Positions 25,010-34,163 of a stretch of DNA of 64,000 bases are shown here, piece by piece. Both the position numbers and the translations under genes were made by a program. The stretch is from Thiohalocapsa sp963704155. Lineage in GTDB: Bacteria; Pseudomonadota; Gammaproteobacteria; Chromatiales; Chromatiaceae. Each line of letters opens with the position of its first letter. The first letter of the stretch is position 1. The notes beneath the pieces are model-generated. The model made no database searches. It saw only the letters and a program-made list of their open reading frames with translations, and was not told where the DNA came from. The stretch covers positions 62,001 through 126,000 of the forward strand of contig CAVPHF010000024.1 in the NCBI GenBank assembly GCA_963704155.1, written 5' to 3'.

Positions 25010-25924
25010 GTGCGAACAATGGCATCGACACCGCGCGAACAGGCCGAGCGCTGGATTGCAGCCGCGCGCCCGCGGACGCTACTGCTGGCGATTACACCGG
25101 TGATCGGCGGCATCCTGCTGGCTGTCGCCGACAGCGGTCGGTTGGCGCCGTTCACCGCGTTGGCGACCGTTCTGGCAGCCGCCGGCATACAGATCGGCAC
25201 CAATCTGCACAACGATGCCGCCGATTTCGAGCGTGGCACCGATACCGCAGAGCGGGTCGGACCAGCACGCGCCTCGGCGCAAGGTTGGTTCACCCCGGCA
25301 CAGGTCAAGCGCGCGGCGCACATCGCCTTTCTGACCAGCTTCCTGCTCGGGCTGCTGCTGGTCGTGCGCGGCGGCCTGCCGATCCTGGTCCTCGGTATCG
25401 CCGCCATCACCGCCGGCTATGCCTACACCAGCGGCCCAAGGCCGATCGCCTACGGGCCCTCCGGGGAGATGTACGTGCTGTGTTTCTTTGGCATCGCCGC
25501 CGTTGCCGGCACCTATTTTCTACAAACGCTGAGCCTCTCAGCCGGGGCCATCAGCCTCGGCATCGCGCTTGGTTTACCCGCGTCGGCAGTGCTGCTGCTG
25601 AACAACTACCGCGACTTCGACACCGATCGTGCTGCCGGCCGCCGCACCCTGTGTCATGTGATCGACCGGCCGAGCGCACGCTATGTTTATGCCGCGCTGC
25701 TGCTGCTGCCGCTGCCGCTGATGCTGATCGGCGGCCTGCCGGGGTCGGTCTGGCCAGTGCTGCTGGCGCTGCCAATGGCATTCACACTGATTGGCCGGAT
25801 GTTTGGGGGCGCGCAAGGGCAAGCCCTGAACCCAATGCTCGGCCAAACCGCTCAATATCAAGCGTTGCTGGTGCTGCTCTACGGCCTCGGCCTGCTCGTC
25901 GGTGCCATGCTCGCCGCGATGTGA
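25010..25924 (+). CDS. menA: 1,4-Dihydroxy-2-naphthoate polyprenyltransferase
   Basis: The 304-residue integral membrane protein attaches the isoprenoid tail to dihydroxynaphthoate, giving demethylmenaquinone. It is a UbiA-superfamily protein with about eight to nine membrane helices and the two Asp-rich prenyl-diphosphate motifs: NLHNDAADFERGTDT (first) and NNYRDFDTDRAAGRRTL (second, typical of MenA). Start is GTG 25010, or ATG 25019 three codons later; neither has a strong ribosome site. The stop overlaps the GTG of menC, so the two are translationally coupled. Confidence 0.95.
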   Translation: MRTMASTPREQAERWIAAARPRTLLLAITPVIGGILLAVADSGRLAPFTALATVLAAAGIQIGTNLHNDAADFERGTDTAERVGPARASAQGWFTPAQVKRAAHIAFLTSFLLGLLLVVRGGLPILVLGIAAITAGYAYTSGPRPIAYGPSGEMYVLCFFGIAAVAGTYFLQTLSLSAGAISLGIALGLPASAVLLLNNYRDFDTDRAAGRRTLCHVIDRPSARYVYAALLLLPLPLMLIGGLPGSVWPVLLALPMAFTLIGRMFGGAQGQALNPMLGQTAQYQALLVLLYGLGLLVGAMLAAM

Positions 25925-27003
25925 CGCCGCAGCTTCAACTCAGGCCCTACCGACTGCAACTTCGCCAGCCATGGCAGAGCGCGCGCAGACAGGTCAGCAC
26001 GCGCTGCGGATGGCTGGTTATGGCCAGCTGCAACGGCATCTGCGGCTATGGCGACTGCGCACCGCTGCCGCAGGCCGGCACGGAGGCGGAGACAAACGCC
26101 GCATTGCGACTGCAGCATTGGTGCGATTCGGCCGCCCGGCTCGGCACGAGACAAGCGCGCCCGACCCTGCCGATCCTTCTCGGACTGCTGACCCAGGCCC
26201 TGCCCAGCGAGACACCGGCCGCCGACTGCGCGGTGGAAACAGCACTGCTCGACCTGCAGTCGCGAGCCCTCGGGCTGCCGTTGCGCCGATTGCTGAGCAG
26301 CGAGGCGTACGACGGCATCCAGGCAAACACAGTGCTCGGCAGCGCCGCCGACCTGAGCCAGCAACAGGTCAGGAGTGCGCTGGCGAAAGGTTGGCGTGTG
26401 ATCAAACTCAAGGTGGGCACGGCCGCGCCGGAGCTGGAACTGGAACGACTCAGGACCGTGGCCAAGATCCTGCCCGATAACGTCATGCTGCGTCTCGATG
26501 CAAACGGCGCCTGGGACCGGCGCACTGCGGCCGACTTTATCGACGGATTGCGCGGTTTGCCGATCGACTGCATCGAAGAGCCGATCACCCACGCCGATGA
26601 CGCCGACCTCGCGCGACTGCAGGCCGGCGCGCCCTTTGCCATCGCGCTGGATGAGTCCCTGGCCAAGCGGCCCTGGCCCATCGACACCGCCCGGCTGCCA
26701 GTGCGGCGGCTGGTGCTCAAGCCGGCCGCCATCGGCGGACTGCGTCCTACCTTGCAGCTGGCGCGCGCGGCCCGGGAGCAAGGCCGCGAGGTGGTGCTGA
26801 CCAGCGTCCTAGAGTCCGCGGCCGGACTCTGGGCGACCGCCCAGCTCGCCGCGGCCAGCGGCAGCCCCTTGGCCCACGGCCTGGCGACCGGCGACTGGCT
26901 AGAGACTGACCTAGGACCCGCGCCATGCGCGCGACTCGGGCATATCGCACTGCGACAGACCGCGGGTAGCGGCTTCGTCCCGAACGACAGCAACGACGCC
27001 TGA
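25921..27003 (+). CDS. menC: o-Succinylbenzoate synthase
   Basis: The 360-residue enolase-superfamily enzyme dehydrates SHCHC to o-succinylbenzoate. The N-terminal capping domain is followed by a barrel with the catalytic Lys in VIKLKVG (KxK), metal ligands Asp in RLDANGAW, Glu in CIEEPI and Asp in IALDESLAK, and a second catalytic Lys in RLVLKPAAIGG. Start is GTG 25921, whose GTGA overlaps the menA stop; the frame is open far upstream but that sequence is only the shadow of menB/menA. menH follows after 4 bp. Confidence 0.93.
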   Translation: MTPQLQLRPYRLQLRQPWQSARRQVSTRCGWLVMASCNGICGYGDCAPLPQAGTEAETNAALRLQHWCDSAARLGTRQARPTLPILLGLLTQALPSETPAADCAVETALLDLQSRALGLPLRRLLSSEAYDGIQANTVLGSAADLSQQQVRSALAKGWRVIKLKVGTAAPELELERLRTVAKILPDNVMLRLDANGAWDRRTAADFIDGLRGLPIDCIEEPITHADDADLARLQAGAPFAIALDESLAKRPWPIDTARLPVRRLVLKPAAIGGLRPTLQLARAAREQGREVVLTSVLESAAGLWATAQLAAASGSPLAHGLATGDWLETDLGPAPCARLGHIALRQTAGSGFVPNDSNDA

Positions 27004-27007
27004 AACC

Positions 27008-27829
27008 GTGCCAGTGGTCCAACGAATGCGCCGCCAGCGATACCCATTGTCCGGCTATCGTGCCGAGCGCTTGGGTGCCGCGGGTGAGCCCCGCTGCTTG
27101 CTGCTGCATGGCTTTACCGGCGACAGCGGCGACTGGTCGCTATGGCAGCGCGACATGCCAAGCGCGCTCGCCATCGACCTGCCGGGCCATGGCGGCAGCC
27201 CGCATCCTGTCGGCAGCTTCAGCAGCGAGATCGCGCGCCTGCTCGCGGCGCTGCCGCCGAGCATCGACTGTCTGATCGGCTACTCGCTCGGCGGTCGCAT
27301 CGCGCTGTCGCTGCTGGCGGCGGCACCGGCGCGTATGCGCAGCGCCATCATACTTAGCGCGCATCCCGGGTTGCTCGACACCGCACAGAGCGCTGCCCGC
27401 CGCGCGACCGATCGGCACTGGATAGCGCTGCTGCGCGATCAAGGCATCGCGGCCTTCACGGCGGCCTGGGAGCGGCAGCCGCTGTTCGCGACACAGCAGC
27501 GACTGCCGGCGGCGCGGCTGGACGCACAACGTGCCGGTCGGCTGGCGCAGGATCCGGAGGGCCTGGCGCGCAGCCTTGAGGTGTTCGGCCTGGCAGAGAT
27601 GCCCGCTACCTGGGACGCATTGGCACCCTGGCACGGCAGGCTGGATTGGATCGTGGGCGGAAGAGATGCCAAGTTCGTCGACATTGCAGAACAGATCTTG
27701 GCACGACGTCCGCAAACTAGTCTTCACCTGCTGGCGGACATCGGCCACAATCCGCTACTTGAGACGCCTGAACGACTTCGCGCACTGCTGCAGCGCCTGC
27801 TGACCGGCGCCCTTGTATCCATCAACTGA
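27008..27829 (+). CDS. menH: SHCHC synthase (MenH, alpha/beta hydrolase fold)
   Basis: The 273-residue protein belongs to the alpha/beta hydrolase fold and would eliminate pyruvate from SEPHCHC to form SHCHC. The oxyanion segment is LLLHGFTGDSGDW, the nucleophile Ser lies in IGYSLGGRIALS, the acid Asp in VGGRDAKF and the His in DIGHNPLLE. Its identity as MenH rather than a general hydrolase comes from the position between menC and the DHNA-CoA thioesterase. Start GTG 27008, 4 bp after menC. Confidence 0.88.
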   Translation: MPVVQRMRRQRYPLSGYRAERLGAAGEPRCLLLHGFTGDSGDWSLWQRDMPSALAIDLPGHGGSPHPVGSFSSEIARLLAALPPSIDCLIGYSLGGRIALSLLAAAPARMRSAIILSAHPGLLDTAQSAARRATDRHWIALLRDQGIAAFTAAWERQPLFATQQRLPAARLDAQRAGRLAQDPEGLARSLEVFGLAEMPATWDALAPWHGRLDWIVGGRDAKFVDIAEQILARRPQTSLHLLADIGHNPLLETPERLRALLQRLLTGALVSIN

Positions 27830-27857
27830 TCCCTTGTTCCAATCGCACTTGCTAACC

Positions 27858-28319
27858 ATGATGCCAGGCGCCGTCCATCCGCATCGGTTCACTGTCGCCT
27901 TGCCCGACACCGACGCCGCCGGCGTGCTGTTCTTCGCGCACCTGTTCCGGCATGCCCACGACGCCTACGAGGCCTGGATGTCGTCGCTCGGCTTTCCGCT
28001 GCACGAGATGATCCGCACCGGCGCCGTCGCGCTGCCGTTGGTCCACGCCGAGGCCGACTACCGCCAACCGCTGCGGCATGGCGACCTGGTGACGGTGGAA
28101 CTGTCACTGGCAGACCTGCACCCGTCGCGCTTTCGGATCGACTACCGCTTCCTGAGCAACCGGCAACTGGCCGCCACGGCGAGCAGCATACACGTCTGCA
28201 TCGATCCGTCCGCGGATCAGGCGGATGACGACGACGGCCGACGCTCGCGCGACCTGCCCCGGTCACTGCTCGGCGCCTTACGCACGCACCTGTCGGCCGG
28301 CGAGCCGTGCCAGCGCTGA
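27858..28319 (+). CDS. 1,4-Dihydroxy-2-naphthoyl-CoA thioesterase (hotdog fold)
   Basis: The roughly 153-residue hotdog-fold protein resembles the 4-hydroxybenzoyl-CoA thioesterase group that includes cyanobacterial DHNA-CoA hydrolase (Slr0204). The active-site loop is LPDTDAAGVLFFAHLFRHAHDAYEAWM, with Asp as the catalytic residue. It would release dihydroxynaphthoate from its CoA ester, the step between MenB and MenA. The C-terminal region is Asp-rich (DQADDDDG) and unusual. Start at ATG 27858; ATG 27861 follows directly. An upstream in-frame TTG (27813) overlaps menH and is not needed. Confidence 0.87.
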   Translation: MMPGAVHPHRFTVALPDTDAAGVLFFAHLFRHAHDAYEAWMSSLGFPLHEMIRTGAVALPLVHAEADYRQPLRHGDLVTVELSLADLHPSRFRIDYRFLSNRQLAATASSIHVCIDPSADQADDDDGRRSRDLPRSLLGALRTHLSAGEPCQR

Positions 28320-28338
28320 ACCGCGAAGGGCGCGCGCC

Positions 28339-29802
28339 TCACGCGCGTATCGATCGATCCGCCGACAACCGGCTCGCCGCATCCGCGGCCATCGCCTTCA
28401 GCGCCATGCGGTCGAGCTTGCCCGAGGCAAGCCGCGGCAACGCCTGACACCGGACAAAGACGCGCGGGCGTTCGGAACTCACCAGATGCGCGCGGCACCA
28501 GGCATCGATCGCATTCAGATCGACGCTGCCGGTATAGCAGGCGGCGATGGTCTGACCCCAGAGCGGATCCGGCACGCCGACCACCGCGACCGCACCGACT
28601 TCCGGCACGGCGGCGAGGCGTGTCTCGATCTCGGCCGGCCGCACCTTGATGCCGCCGACGATCAGCACCTCGTCGGCACGCCCAAGGACCCGCAGCCCGC
28701 CGTGCGCGTCCAGGCAGGCCAGATCTGACGTCATCAGCCAGCCGTCTTCGAGTCCTATCCCGGGTCGGCGCTGCGGATTGGCATAGCCCGTCATCACCAT
28801 CGGCCCTTTGATTCGCAACACGCTCGGTTCGCCATCGCAGCCATGGCAGTCGAGCACGACGCCGGGAAGCGGCGCACCCAGCCCGGCCGCCGGTTCACGG
28901 ATGTCGTAGCGCGCGGTGACCACCTGCGAGCAGGTCTCTGACATGCCGTAGGTGACGAACAGCGGCCAACCGGCCTCGACGGCTCGGCGGGCGAGCCTGT
29001 CGTCGAGCGCCTGCCCGCCGAGGAGCAGCACACGCAACGACGGCGGCGGGACGGCGACGACAGCGAGCAGGCGCGCGAGCATCGGCGGTACCAGGGAGAG
29101 ATGGGTAATCTCATGCCGTATCAGCCCCAGGCGCACCGCATCGGCATCGAAGCCGGCAGCGAGCCCCGATTGCAGCCGCAGCGCCGCACCGGCCAGTGCG
29201 CAGCGGTACGCGATTGCCAGCCCGCCGATGTGCTGCAGCGGTAAACAGCACAGCCACTGATCACCGGCACGCAGGTCCAACCGCTGATTGACCAGGACGC
29301 TGGACGCGAGCACCGCGCGCTGGCTCAGCATCGCGACCTTAGGCGCGCCGCTGGTGCCGCTGGTCAGGATCAGCAGCGCCAGCGGATCGGCGGCCGGGGG
29401 TAGCGCTGTTCGAACGCCGGTCGCGCGAGGTTGGCCACCGTTCGCCTGCGGCTGCCAGACCCATTCCGCACCGGTGGCAGAGATCAGGCCTTGCAGATCC
29501 GCATGCTCGAACAGACTCGGACGCACCGGGAGCATCGCTGCCCCGAGACGCGCCAGCGCCTGCTGCGAGACCAAAAAGCTCGCGCCCGGTTCCGCTGATA
29601 CGATGACGACCTGGCCTGCCTCGACCCCTGCGTGACCCAGCGATCGCGCACGGTCATCGGCCAGCCGCGCGAGCTCCGCATAGCTCCAGCGCAGATCGCC
29701 ATCAGCAAGCGCCAACGCCTCGCAATCCCGCCACGGCATCGCAGCGAATTGCGGCAGGGCGTTCAGCGGATCGGGGGTCGGATTGGGCAGCAGTTCGGTC
29801 AA
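28339..29802 (-). CDS. menE: o-Succinylbenzoate-CoA ligase
   Basis: The 487-residue adenylate-forming enzyme activates o-succinylbenzoate with ATP and CoA before the MenB step. ANL-family motifs: LLILTSGTSGAPKVAML (P-loop-like A3), LPLQHIGGLAIAYRC (MenE-like), TYGMSETCSQV (A5), WLMTSDLACLD (A7), VLGRADEVLIVGGIKVRPAEIE (A8) and PRLASGKLDR with the catalytic Lys (A10). It is encoded convergent to the other men genes, 19 bp from the thioesterase, so it must have its own promoter on the far side, near pilT. Confidence 0.93.
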   Translation of the reverse strand: MTELLPNPTPDPLNALPQFAAMPWRDCEALALADGDLRWSYAELARLADDRARSLGHAGVEAGQVVIVSAEPGASFLVSQQALARLGAAMLPVRPSLFEHADLQGLISATGAEWVWQPQANGGQPRATGVRTALPPAADPLALLILTSGTSGAPKVAMLSQRAVLASSVLVNQRLDLRAGDQWLCCLPLQHIGGLAIAYRCALAGAALRLQSGLAAGFDADAVRLGLIRHEITHLSLVPPMLARLLAVVAVPPPSLRVLLLGGQALDDRLARRAVEAGWPLFVTYGMSETCSQVVTARYDIREPAAGLGAPLPGVVLDCHGCDGEPSVLRIKGPMVMTGYANPQRRPGIGLEDGWLMTSDLACLDAHGGLRVLGRADEVLIVGGIKVRPAEIETRLAAVPEVGAVAVVGVPDPLWGQTIAACYTGSVDLNAIDAWCRAHLVSSERPRVFVRCQALPRLASGKLDRMALKAMAADAASRLSADRSIRA

Positions 29803-29871
29803 GGCGATGGAGCCGGAGACGGCTGTCGACTCGCGGTCAGCGGCCGTGCCGAGACCAGCGGCCGGATGACG

Positions 29872-30909
29872 TCACATGAAGCCTTCCTTATTCTGCGCCT
29901 TCGCGCGGGCCTCGGCCTTGGAGACCTGTCCCTTCTTGACCAGATCGGTCAGACACTGATCCAAGGTCTGCATGCCGTGCGCCTGACCGGTCTGAATCGC
30001 GGAGTACATCTGCGCCACCTTGTCCTCTCGGATCAGATTACGGATGGCCGGTGTGCCGATCATGATCTCGTGCGCGGCAACGCGCCCGCCGCCAGTCTTC
30101 TTCAGCAGCGACTGCGAGATGACCGAGCGCAGCGACTCCGAGAGCATCGAGCGCACCATGGTCTTCTCGGCGGCCGGAAAGACGTCGACGATGCGGTCGA
30201 TGGTCTTAGCCGCCGAACTGGTGTGCAGCGTGCCGAAGACCAGGTGACCGGTCTCGGCCGCGGTGAGCGCCAGCCGTATTGTCTCCAGGTCTCGCATCTC
30301 GCCGACCAGGACGATGTCGGGGTCCTGCCGCAGCGCAGAGCGCAGGGCCTCGCTGAAACCAAGCGTGTCCTTGTGCACCTCTCGCTGATTAATCAGACAC
30401 TTCTTGCTCGTGTGCACGAACTCGATAGGGTCCTCGATAGTCAGGATATGCGAGTAATTGTTGTCGTTGAGATGATCGACCATGGCTGCCAGCGTAGTCG
30501 ACTTGCCGGAGCCGGTCGGCCCGGTCACCAGCACCAAGCCTCGCGGCACATCGACGATCTGCTTGAACAAGTCCGGCGCCTTCAGATCCTCGAGCGTCAG
30601 CACCTTGGATGGAATCGTACGAAACACCGACGCCGCGCCGCGCTTCTGATTAAAGGCGTTGACGCGGAATCGCGCCACGCCGGGGATCTCAAACGAGAAG
30701 TCCGTCTCCATGAACTCCTCGTAGTCCTTGCGCTGTTTGTCGTTCATGATGTCGTAAATCAGCGCGTGCACGGTGCGGTGCTCGAGCGGCGGTACATTGA
30801 TGCGGCGCATGTCGCCGTCTACGCGAATCATCGGCGGCAGTCCGGATGACAAATGCAGGTCGGACGCGTTGTTCTTGACGCTGAAGGCGAGTAGTTCGGC
30901 TATATCCAC
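29872..30909 (-). CDS. pilT: Type IV pilus retraction ATPase PilT
   Basis: The 345-residue hexameric ATPase depolymerises type IV pili for twitching and DNA uptake. Start is GTG 30909 (VDIAELLAFSVKNNASDLHLSSG), which gives the standard PilT N-terminus; a longer in-frame version has no support. Motifs: Walker A GPTGSGKST, Asp box (TIEDPIEFVH), Walker B DIVLVGEMRDLETI, the His box (FGTLHTSSAAKTIDRIVDVF) and the AIRNLIRE retraction motif. No other pilus gene is adjacent. It is downstream of the HepT gene with a 116-bp gap. Confidence 0.96.
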   Translation of the reverse strand: MDIAELLAFSVKNNASDLHLSSGLPPMIRVDGDMRRINVPPLEHRTVHALIYDIMNDKQRKDYEEFMETDFSFEIPGVARFRVNAFNQKRGAASVFRTIPSKVLTLEDLKAPDLFKQIVDVPRGLVLVTGPTGSGKSTTLAAMVDHLNDNNYSHILTIEDPIEFVHTSKKCLINQREVHKDTLGFSEALRSALRQDPDIVLVGEMRDLETIRLALTAAETGHLVFGTLHTSSAAKTIDRIVDVFPAAEKTMVRSMLSESLRSVISQSLLKKTGGGRVAAHEIMIGTPAIRNLIREDKVAQMYSAIQTGQAHGMQTLDQCLTDLVKKGQVSKAEARAKAQNKEGFM

Positions 30910-31025
30910 GGAGCGCTCCAAGAGACTGCGAGAAGAACATGTACGCGGCCGCAGGCCGCAAGGGCCCGCTTCCGGCACGAACGGTGCTTAGCATAGCGCG
31001 AAGACGCGCTGGCGGCAGGGCGCGC

Positions 31026-31448
31026 TCATTCGCGCTGGGCGGGAAGATTCTTGAGCTGCCTTAGGCTCCAGCCAGAAAAGGCCCGATATAAGACAACGGC
31101 TGGGTCGACCGCCACGATCACGCGTTGCAGGTCGATCTGGTCGTAGAGGTGCGTCAGCACATTGCGCATGCCGCAGGCAGCGATCAGATCGGCCGCCATC
31201 TCCGGTGGCAATTGCTGCGCCTGAGCCAGCGTCTTGAAGATCTCACGATAGCTCGCCGGAAGCGTGTCGCCGCGAGCCTTCAGAAACTGTAGCCCGATGT
31301 CAGCCGCGGATTCGCACAGCAATTGCAGCAACCGCTCGATGGCATAGTGCTCACGCAAGCGGCCTTCGTCGTCGAGCGTCGCGTACGCGGCCAGATCGCC
31401 GACATAGCGGTTTAGAAAGCCCAGCTTGCGTTCCAGCGCGTCAATCAT
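31026..31448 (-). CDS. hepT: HepT-like RNase toxin (type VII toxin-antitoxin)
   Basis: The 140-residue all-helical DUF86/HepT protein is the putative toxin of a HepT/MntA pair. The active motif R-x4-H-x-Y is present as RNVLTHLY near residue 108; the Arg and His cleave RNA, and the Tyr is the known site of AMP addition by MntA. Start ATG 31448 (MIDALERKLGFL) is chosen because it overlaps the antitoxin stop by 8 bp; the frame upstream is only a shadow of mntA. Family knowledge: MntA adds AMP to the Tyr and so disarms HepT. Confidence 0.88.
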   Translation of the reverse strand: MIDALERKLGFLNRYVGDLAAYATLDDEGRLREHYAIERLLQLLCESAADIGLQFLKARGDTLPASYREIFKTLAQAQQLPPEMAADLIAACGMRNVLTHLYDQIDLQRVIVAVDPAVVLYRAFSGWSLRQLKNLPAQRE

Positions 31449-31872
31449 CGACCCGGCCATGCAGGCGGGCACGCTGTTGTCGGCGAAACCACTCGCTGTC
31501 GGCGTACAGGAAGAAAGCGCGATCCCGCTCGGCATCGAACAGCCCCGGCGCGGCCTCGAACAGGCAGCGACCGGCCCGAAACACCTCGAATCGGGTCACA
31601 GGCGAGGTATCGTCGCTCAGCAGCAGCAGATCGACCGGGCGCGGTGCCGCGATCTGTTCCAGCTCGGCTTGCCAGCGACCCTGCTCCAACAGCGCAGGCA
31701 TCTCGCGGGGCAAGACAGCCAGGTCGAGATCGCGTCCATCGCCGCCGCGCGCCACGGAGCCGAACAGCACCAACAATCGCCAGTCGTAGCGCCTAGCCAA
31801 GGCGCGTAAGGCGTCCAGAGGCAATGCCGATGCAGCCTGTTGATGGGGGTGAATACCCGCGCAGCCAGCCAT
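31441..31872 (-). CDS. mntA: MntA-like minimal nucleotidyltransferase antitoxin
   Basis: The 143-residue protein has the minimal nucleotidyltransferase signature VLFGSVARGGDGRDLDLAV (GS...DxD; two metal-binding Asp) followed by a third Asp in RPVDLLLLSDD. It is probably the antitoxin that inactivates HepT by AMP transfer. The gene begins 4 bp after the hypE stop and overlaps hepT by 8 bp, so it sits within the hyp operon and would be co-transcribed. Start ATG 31872 (MAGCAGIHPHQQ); the open frame upstream is a shadow of hypE. Confidence 0.88.
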   Translation of the reverse strand: MAGCAGIHPHQQAASALPLDALRALARRYDWRLLVLFGSVARGGDGRDLDLAVLPREMPALLEQGRWQAELEQIAAPRPVDLLLLSDDTSPVTRFEVFRAGRCLFEAAPGLFDAERDRAFFLYADSEWFRRQQRARLHGRVDD

Positions 31873-31876
31873 GGCG

Positions 31877-32935
31877 TCAGCAGATTCGCGGCAGTTGCTC
31901 GCCCGCGAGCCAGTCGACGACGCGGCTGCCGCCGAACGCGGTCTGCATCTGTACGAAGTGATGCGGATCCGCGACAACACGGCCGATGATGGCGGCATCC
32001 TGGCCCAGCGGATGGCAATGCATAGCGGCAAGCAGCGTCTGCGCGTGCGCGTCGGGGCAGATCGCCACCAGTTTGCCCTCGTTGGCGACATAGAGCGGGT
32101 CCAAGCCCAACAGCTCGCAGGCGGCCGCCACCTCCGGGCGCACCGGGACGGCCTGCTCGTTAATCTGCATGCCGACTCCGGACTGCTGCGCCAGCTCGTT
32201 CAGCGTCGTCGCCAGACCGCCGCGGGTCGGATCGCGCAAGCAGTGGATGTCGGGCACGGCGGTGACCATGGCGGCGACCAGCTCGTGGAGCGCGGCCGTA
32301 TCGGATCGGATCTCGGTCTCGAAGCCCAGATTCTCGCGCTTGGACATGATGGCGACGCCGTGATCACCGATACTGCCGCTGATCAAGATCGCATCGCCTG
32401 GCACGGCGCAATCCCCGGAGATCCGCAGCCCGTCCGGCACCAGGCCCACGCCCGTGGTGGTGATGAAGCAGCCATCACCCTTGCCGCGTTCGACCACCTT
32501 GGTGTCGCCGGTCACGACCGGAACCCCGGCCTCGTTGGCCGCTCGCGCCATGCTCTCGACGATGCGCGCGAGGTCCTTCAGCGGTAGACCCTCTTCGAGA
32601 ATGAAGCCGGCGGCCAGATACAAGGGCCGGGCGCCGCACATGGCGACATCGTTGAGCGTGCCGTGCACGGCTAGGCAGCCGATGTCGCCTCCCGGAAAGA
32701 ACAGCGGCGAGATCACATGGCCGTCGGTACTCATCGCCAGGCGTCCGGGGGGCGGCTGCAACAGCGCCTGATCGTTACCCTGCGCGAGCAGGGCATTGTC
32801 CAAGTATTTGCGGAACAGCTCGTCGATCAGCTGGGCCATGGCGCGGCCGCCGCTGCCATGGCTCATGTCGACGGCGCCCTGCTTCAGGTCGAGCCGGCCC
32901 GCGAAGCGGCGTTTGGGTGCATCCTGATTGCTCAT
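31877..32935 (-). CDS. hypE: Hydrogenase maturation protein HypE
   Basis: The 352-residue PurM-like enzyme takes the carbamoyl group from HypF and dehydrates it to a thiocyanate for the Fe(CN)2CO cofactor of NiFe hydrogenase. The essential C-terminal Cys is present (the protein ends PRIC). Other marks: SHGSGGRAMAQLI, AMSTDGHVISPLFFPGGDIG, GTLNDVAMCGARP, VTGDTKVVERGKGDG and RDPTRGGLAT. It lies 58 bp after hypD. HypF, HypA and HypB are not in the window. Confidence 0.97.
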   Translation of the reverse strand: MSNQDAPKRRFAGRLDLKQGAVDMSHGSGGRAMAQLIDELFRKYLDNALLAQGNDQALLQPPPGRLAMSTDGHVISPLFFPGGDIGCLAVHGTLNDVAMCGARPLYLAAGFILEEGLPLKDLARIVESMARAANEAGVPVVTGDTKVVERGKGDGCFITTTGVGLVPDGLRISGDCAVPGDAILISGSIGDHGVAIMSKRENLGFETEIRSDTAALHELVAAMVTAVPDIHCLRDPTRGGLATTLNELAQQSGVGMQINEQAVPVRPEVAAACELLGLDPLYVANEGKLVAICPDAHAQTLLAAMHCHPLGQDAAIIGRVVADPHHFVQMQTAFGGSRVVDWLAGEQLPRIC

Positions 32936-32993
32936 ATCGCTCGTTCAACGCTGGCGGGCTTGCTCATTCGGGTTGGATCATCCGAATTGGCTG

Positions 32994-34163
32994 TTAGGCG
33001 GCATCCGCCGGTTCGACGGGTGGCGAGGCGGCTGGCTGGCGAAAACGCCCGTAGCTCCAGACTGCCGCGCAGGCGCCCTCCGACGACACCATGCACGCAC
33101 CCATCGGGTTCTCCGGCGTGCAGACGGTGCCGAACAGCTTGCAGTCGGTTGGTTCCATGACGCCGCGCAGCACGCTCGGGCATTCGCAGCCCTTGATCTC
33201 CTGGCCCGTGCCGGGCGCGACCGGAAAGCGCAGTTCGGCGTCGAACTCCTCGTAGGCATCGGCAATGCGCAGCGCGCTGTGCGGCAGATGGCCCAGGCCG
33301 CGCCACTCGAAGCTATCTCTGGGCGACAGGGTCTCGGCCATCAGCGCCTGAGCCTTGGCGTTGCCGTCGCGGATGACCGCGCGTGTGTACTGGTTCTCAA
33401 CCGTGCAGCGCCCCTGGTTGATCTGGCGCACCAGCATCAGCGCGCTCTGCATCACGTCCAGCGGCTCGAAGCCAGCGATGACCACCGGTTTTCCGAACTC
33501 CACCGGCACGAACTCATAGGGCCGGCTGCCGATGATGGTGCTGACATGCGACGGCCCGAGAATGCCATCCAACTGCACGCCGTCGGGACCGGCGCTGGCG
33601 AGTATGGTCGACAGCGCCGACGGGGTCAGCACATGGTTGCAGAACACCGAAAAGTTGGACATGCCCTCGGCATGCGCCACCTTTAGCGCCACCGCGGTTG
33701 GCGGCGTCGTGGTTTCGAAGCCAATCGCGAACAGCACCACCTGGCGTTGCGGGTCCGCACGGGCGATGGCGAGCGCGTCCTGGGTCGAGTAGATCATGCG
33801 GATGTCGGCGCCCTCGGCTTTGGCCTTGAGCAAGCTCTTGCGCTCGCTTGCCGGTACGCGCATCAGATCGCCGTAGGTGCACAGGGTTACGCCGTGCTCG
33901 ACGGCCATGGCAATGGCCTGGTCGATGCGGGCCATGGGCAACACGCAGACCGGACAGCCGGGACCATGCACGAAGCGCAGGTTCGGTGGCATCAGGTCCT
34001 GCACGCCATAGCGAAAGATGGCGTGGGTGTGGCCGCCGCAGAACTCCATCAGCCGATAGTCACGCGCCGGATCGGCCTCGGCGGCGATGGCACGCGCAAG
34101 GCCGCGTGCCAGCTCGCCGTCGCGGAACTCGTCGACATACTTCATCGCGGATTGCATGCTCAC
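32994..34163 (-). CDS. hypD: Hydrogenase maturation protein HypD
   Basis: The 389-residue iron-sulfur protein forms with HypC the scaffold for building the Fe(CN)2CO unit. Cysteine motifs: MEFCGGHTHAIFRYG, HGPGCPVCVLP, and the C-terminal CECPSVLRG, CKLFGTVCTPENPMGACMVSSEGACAA that hold the 4Fe-4S cluster; also IGFETTTPP. GTG 34163 (GTGA overlap with the hypC stop, GGAG eight bases upstream) is preferred; ATG 34157 two codons later is the alternative. A longer open frame through hypC is a shadow. Confidence 0.96.
   Translation of the reverse strand: MSMQSAMKYVDEFRDGELARGLARAIAAEADPARDYRLMEFCGGHTHAIFRYGVQDLMPPNLRFVHGPGCPVCVLPMARIDQAIAMAVEHGVTLCTYGDLMRVPASERKSLLKAKAEGADIRMIYSTQDALAIARADPQRQVVLFAIGFETTTPPTAVALKVAHAEGMSNFSVFCNHVLTPSALSTILASAGPDGVQLDGILGPSHVSTIIGSRPYEFVPVEFGKPVVIAGFEPLDVMQSALMLVRQINQGRCTVENQYTRAVIRDGNAKAQALMAETLSPRDSFEWRGLGHLPHSALRIADAYEEFDAELRFPVAPGTGQEIKGCECPSVLRGVMEPTDCKLFGTVCTPENPMGACMVSSEGACAAVWSYGRFRQPAASPPVEPADAA

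Noticed and set aside
24769..25920. Long frame upstream of menC through menB and menA
   Set aside because: It is low-complexity and Arg-rich, a shadow of the men genes; menC starts at GTG 25921 with the menA overlap.
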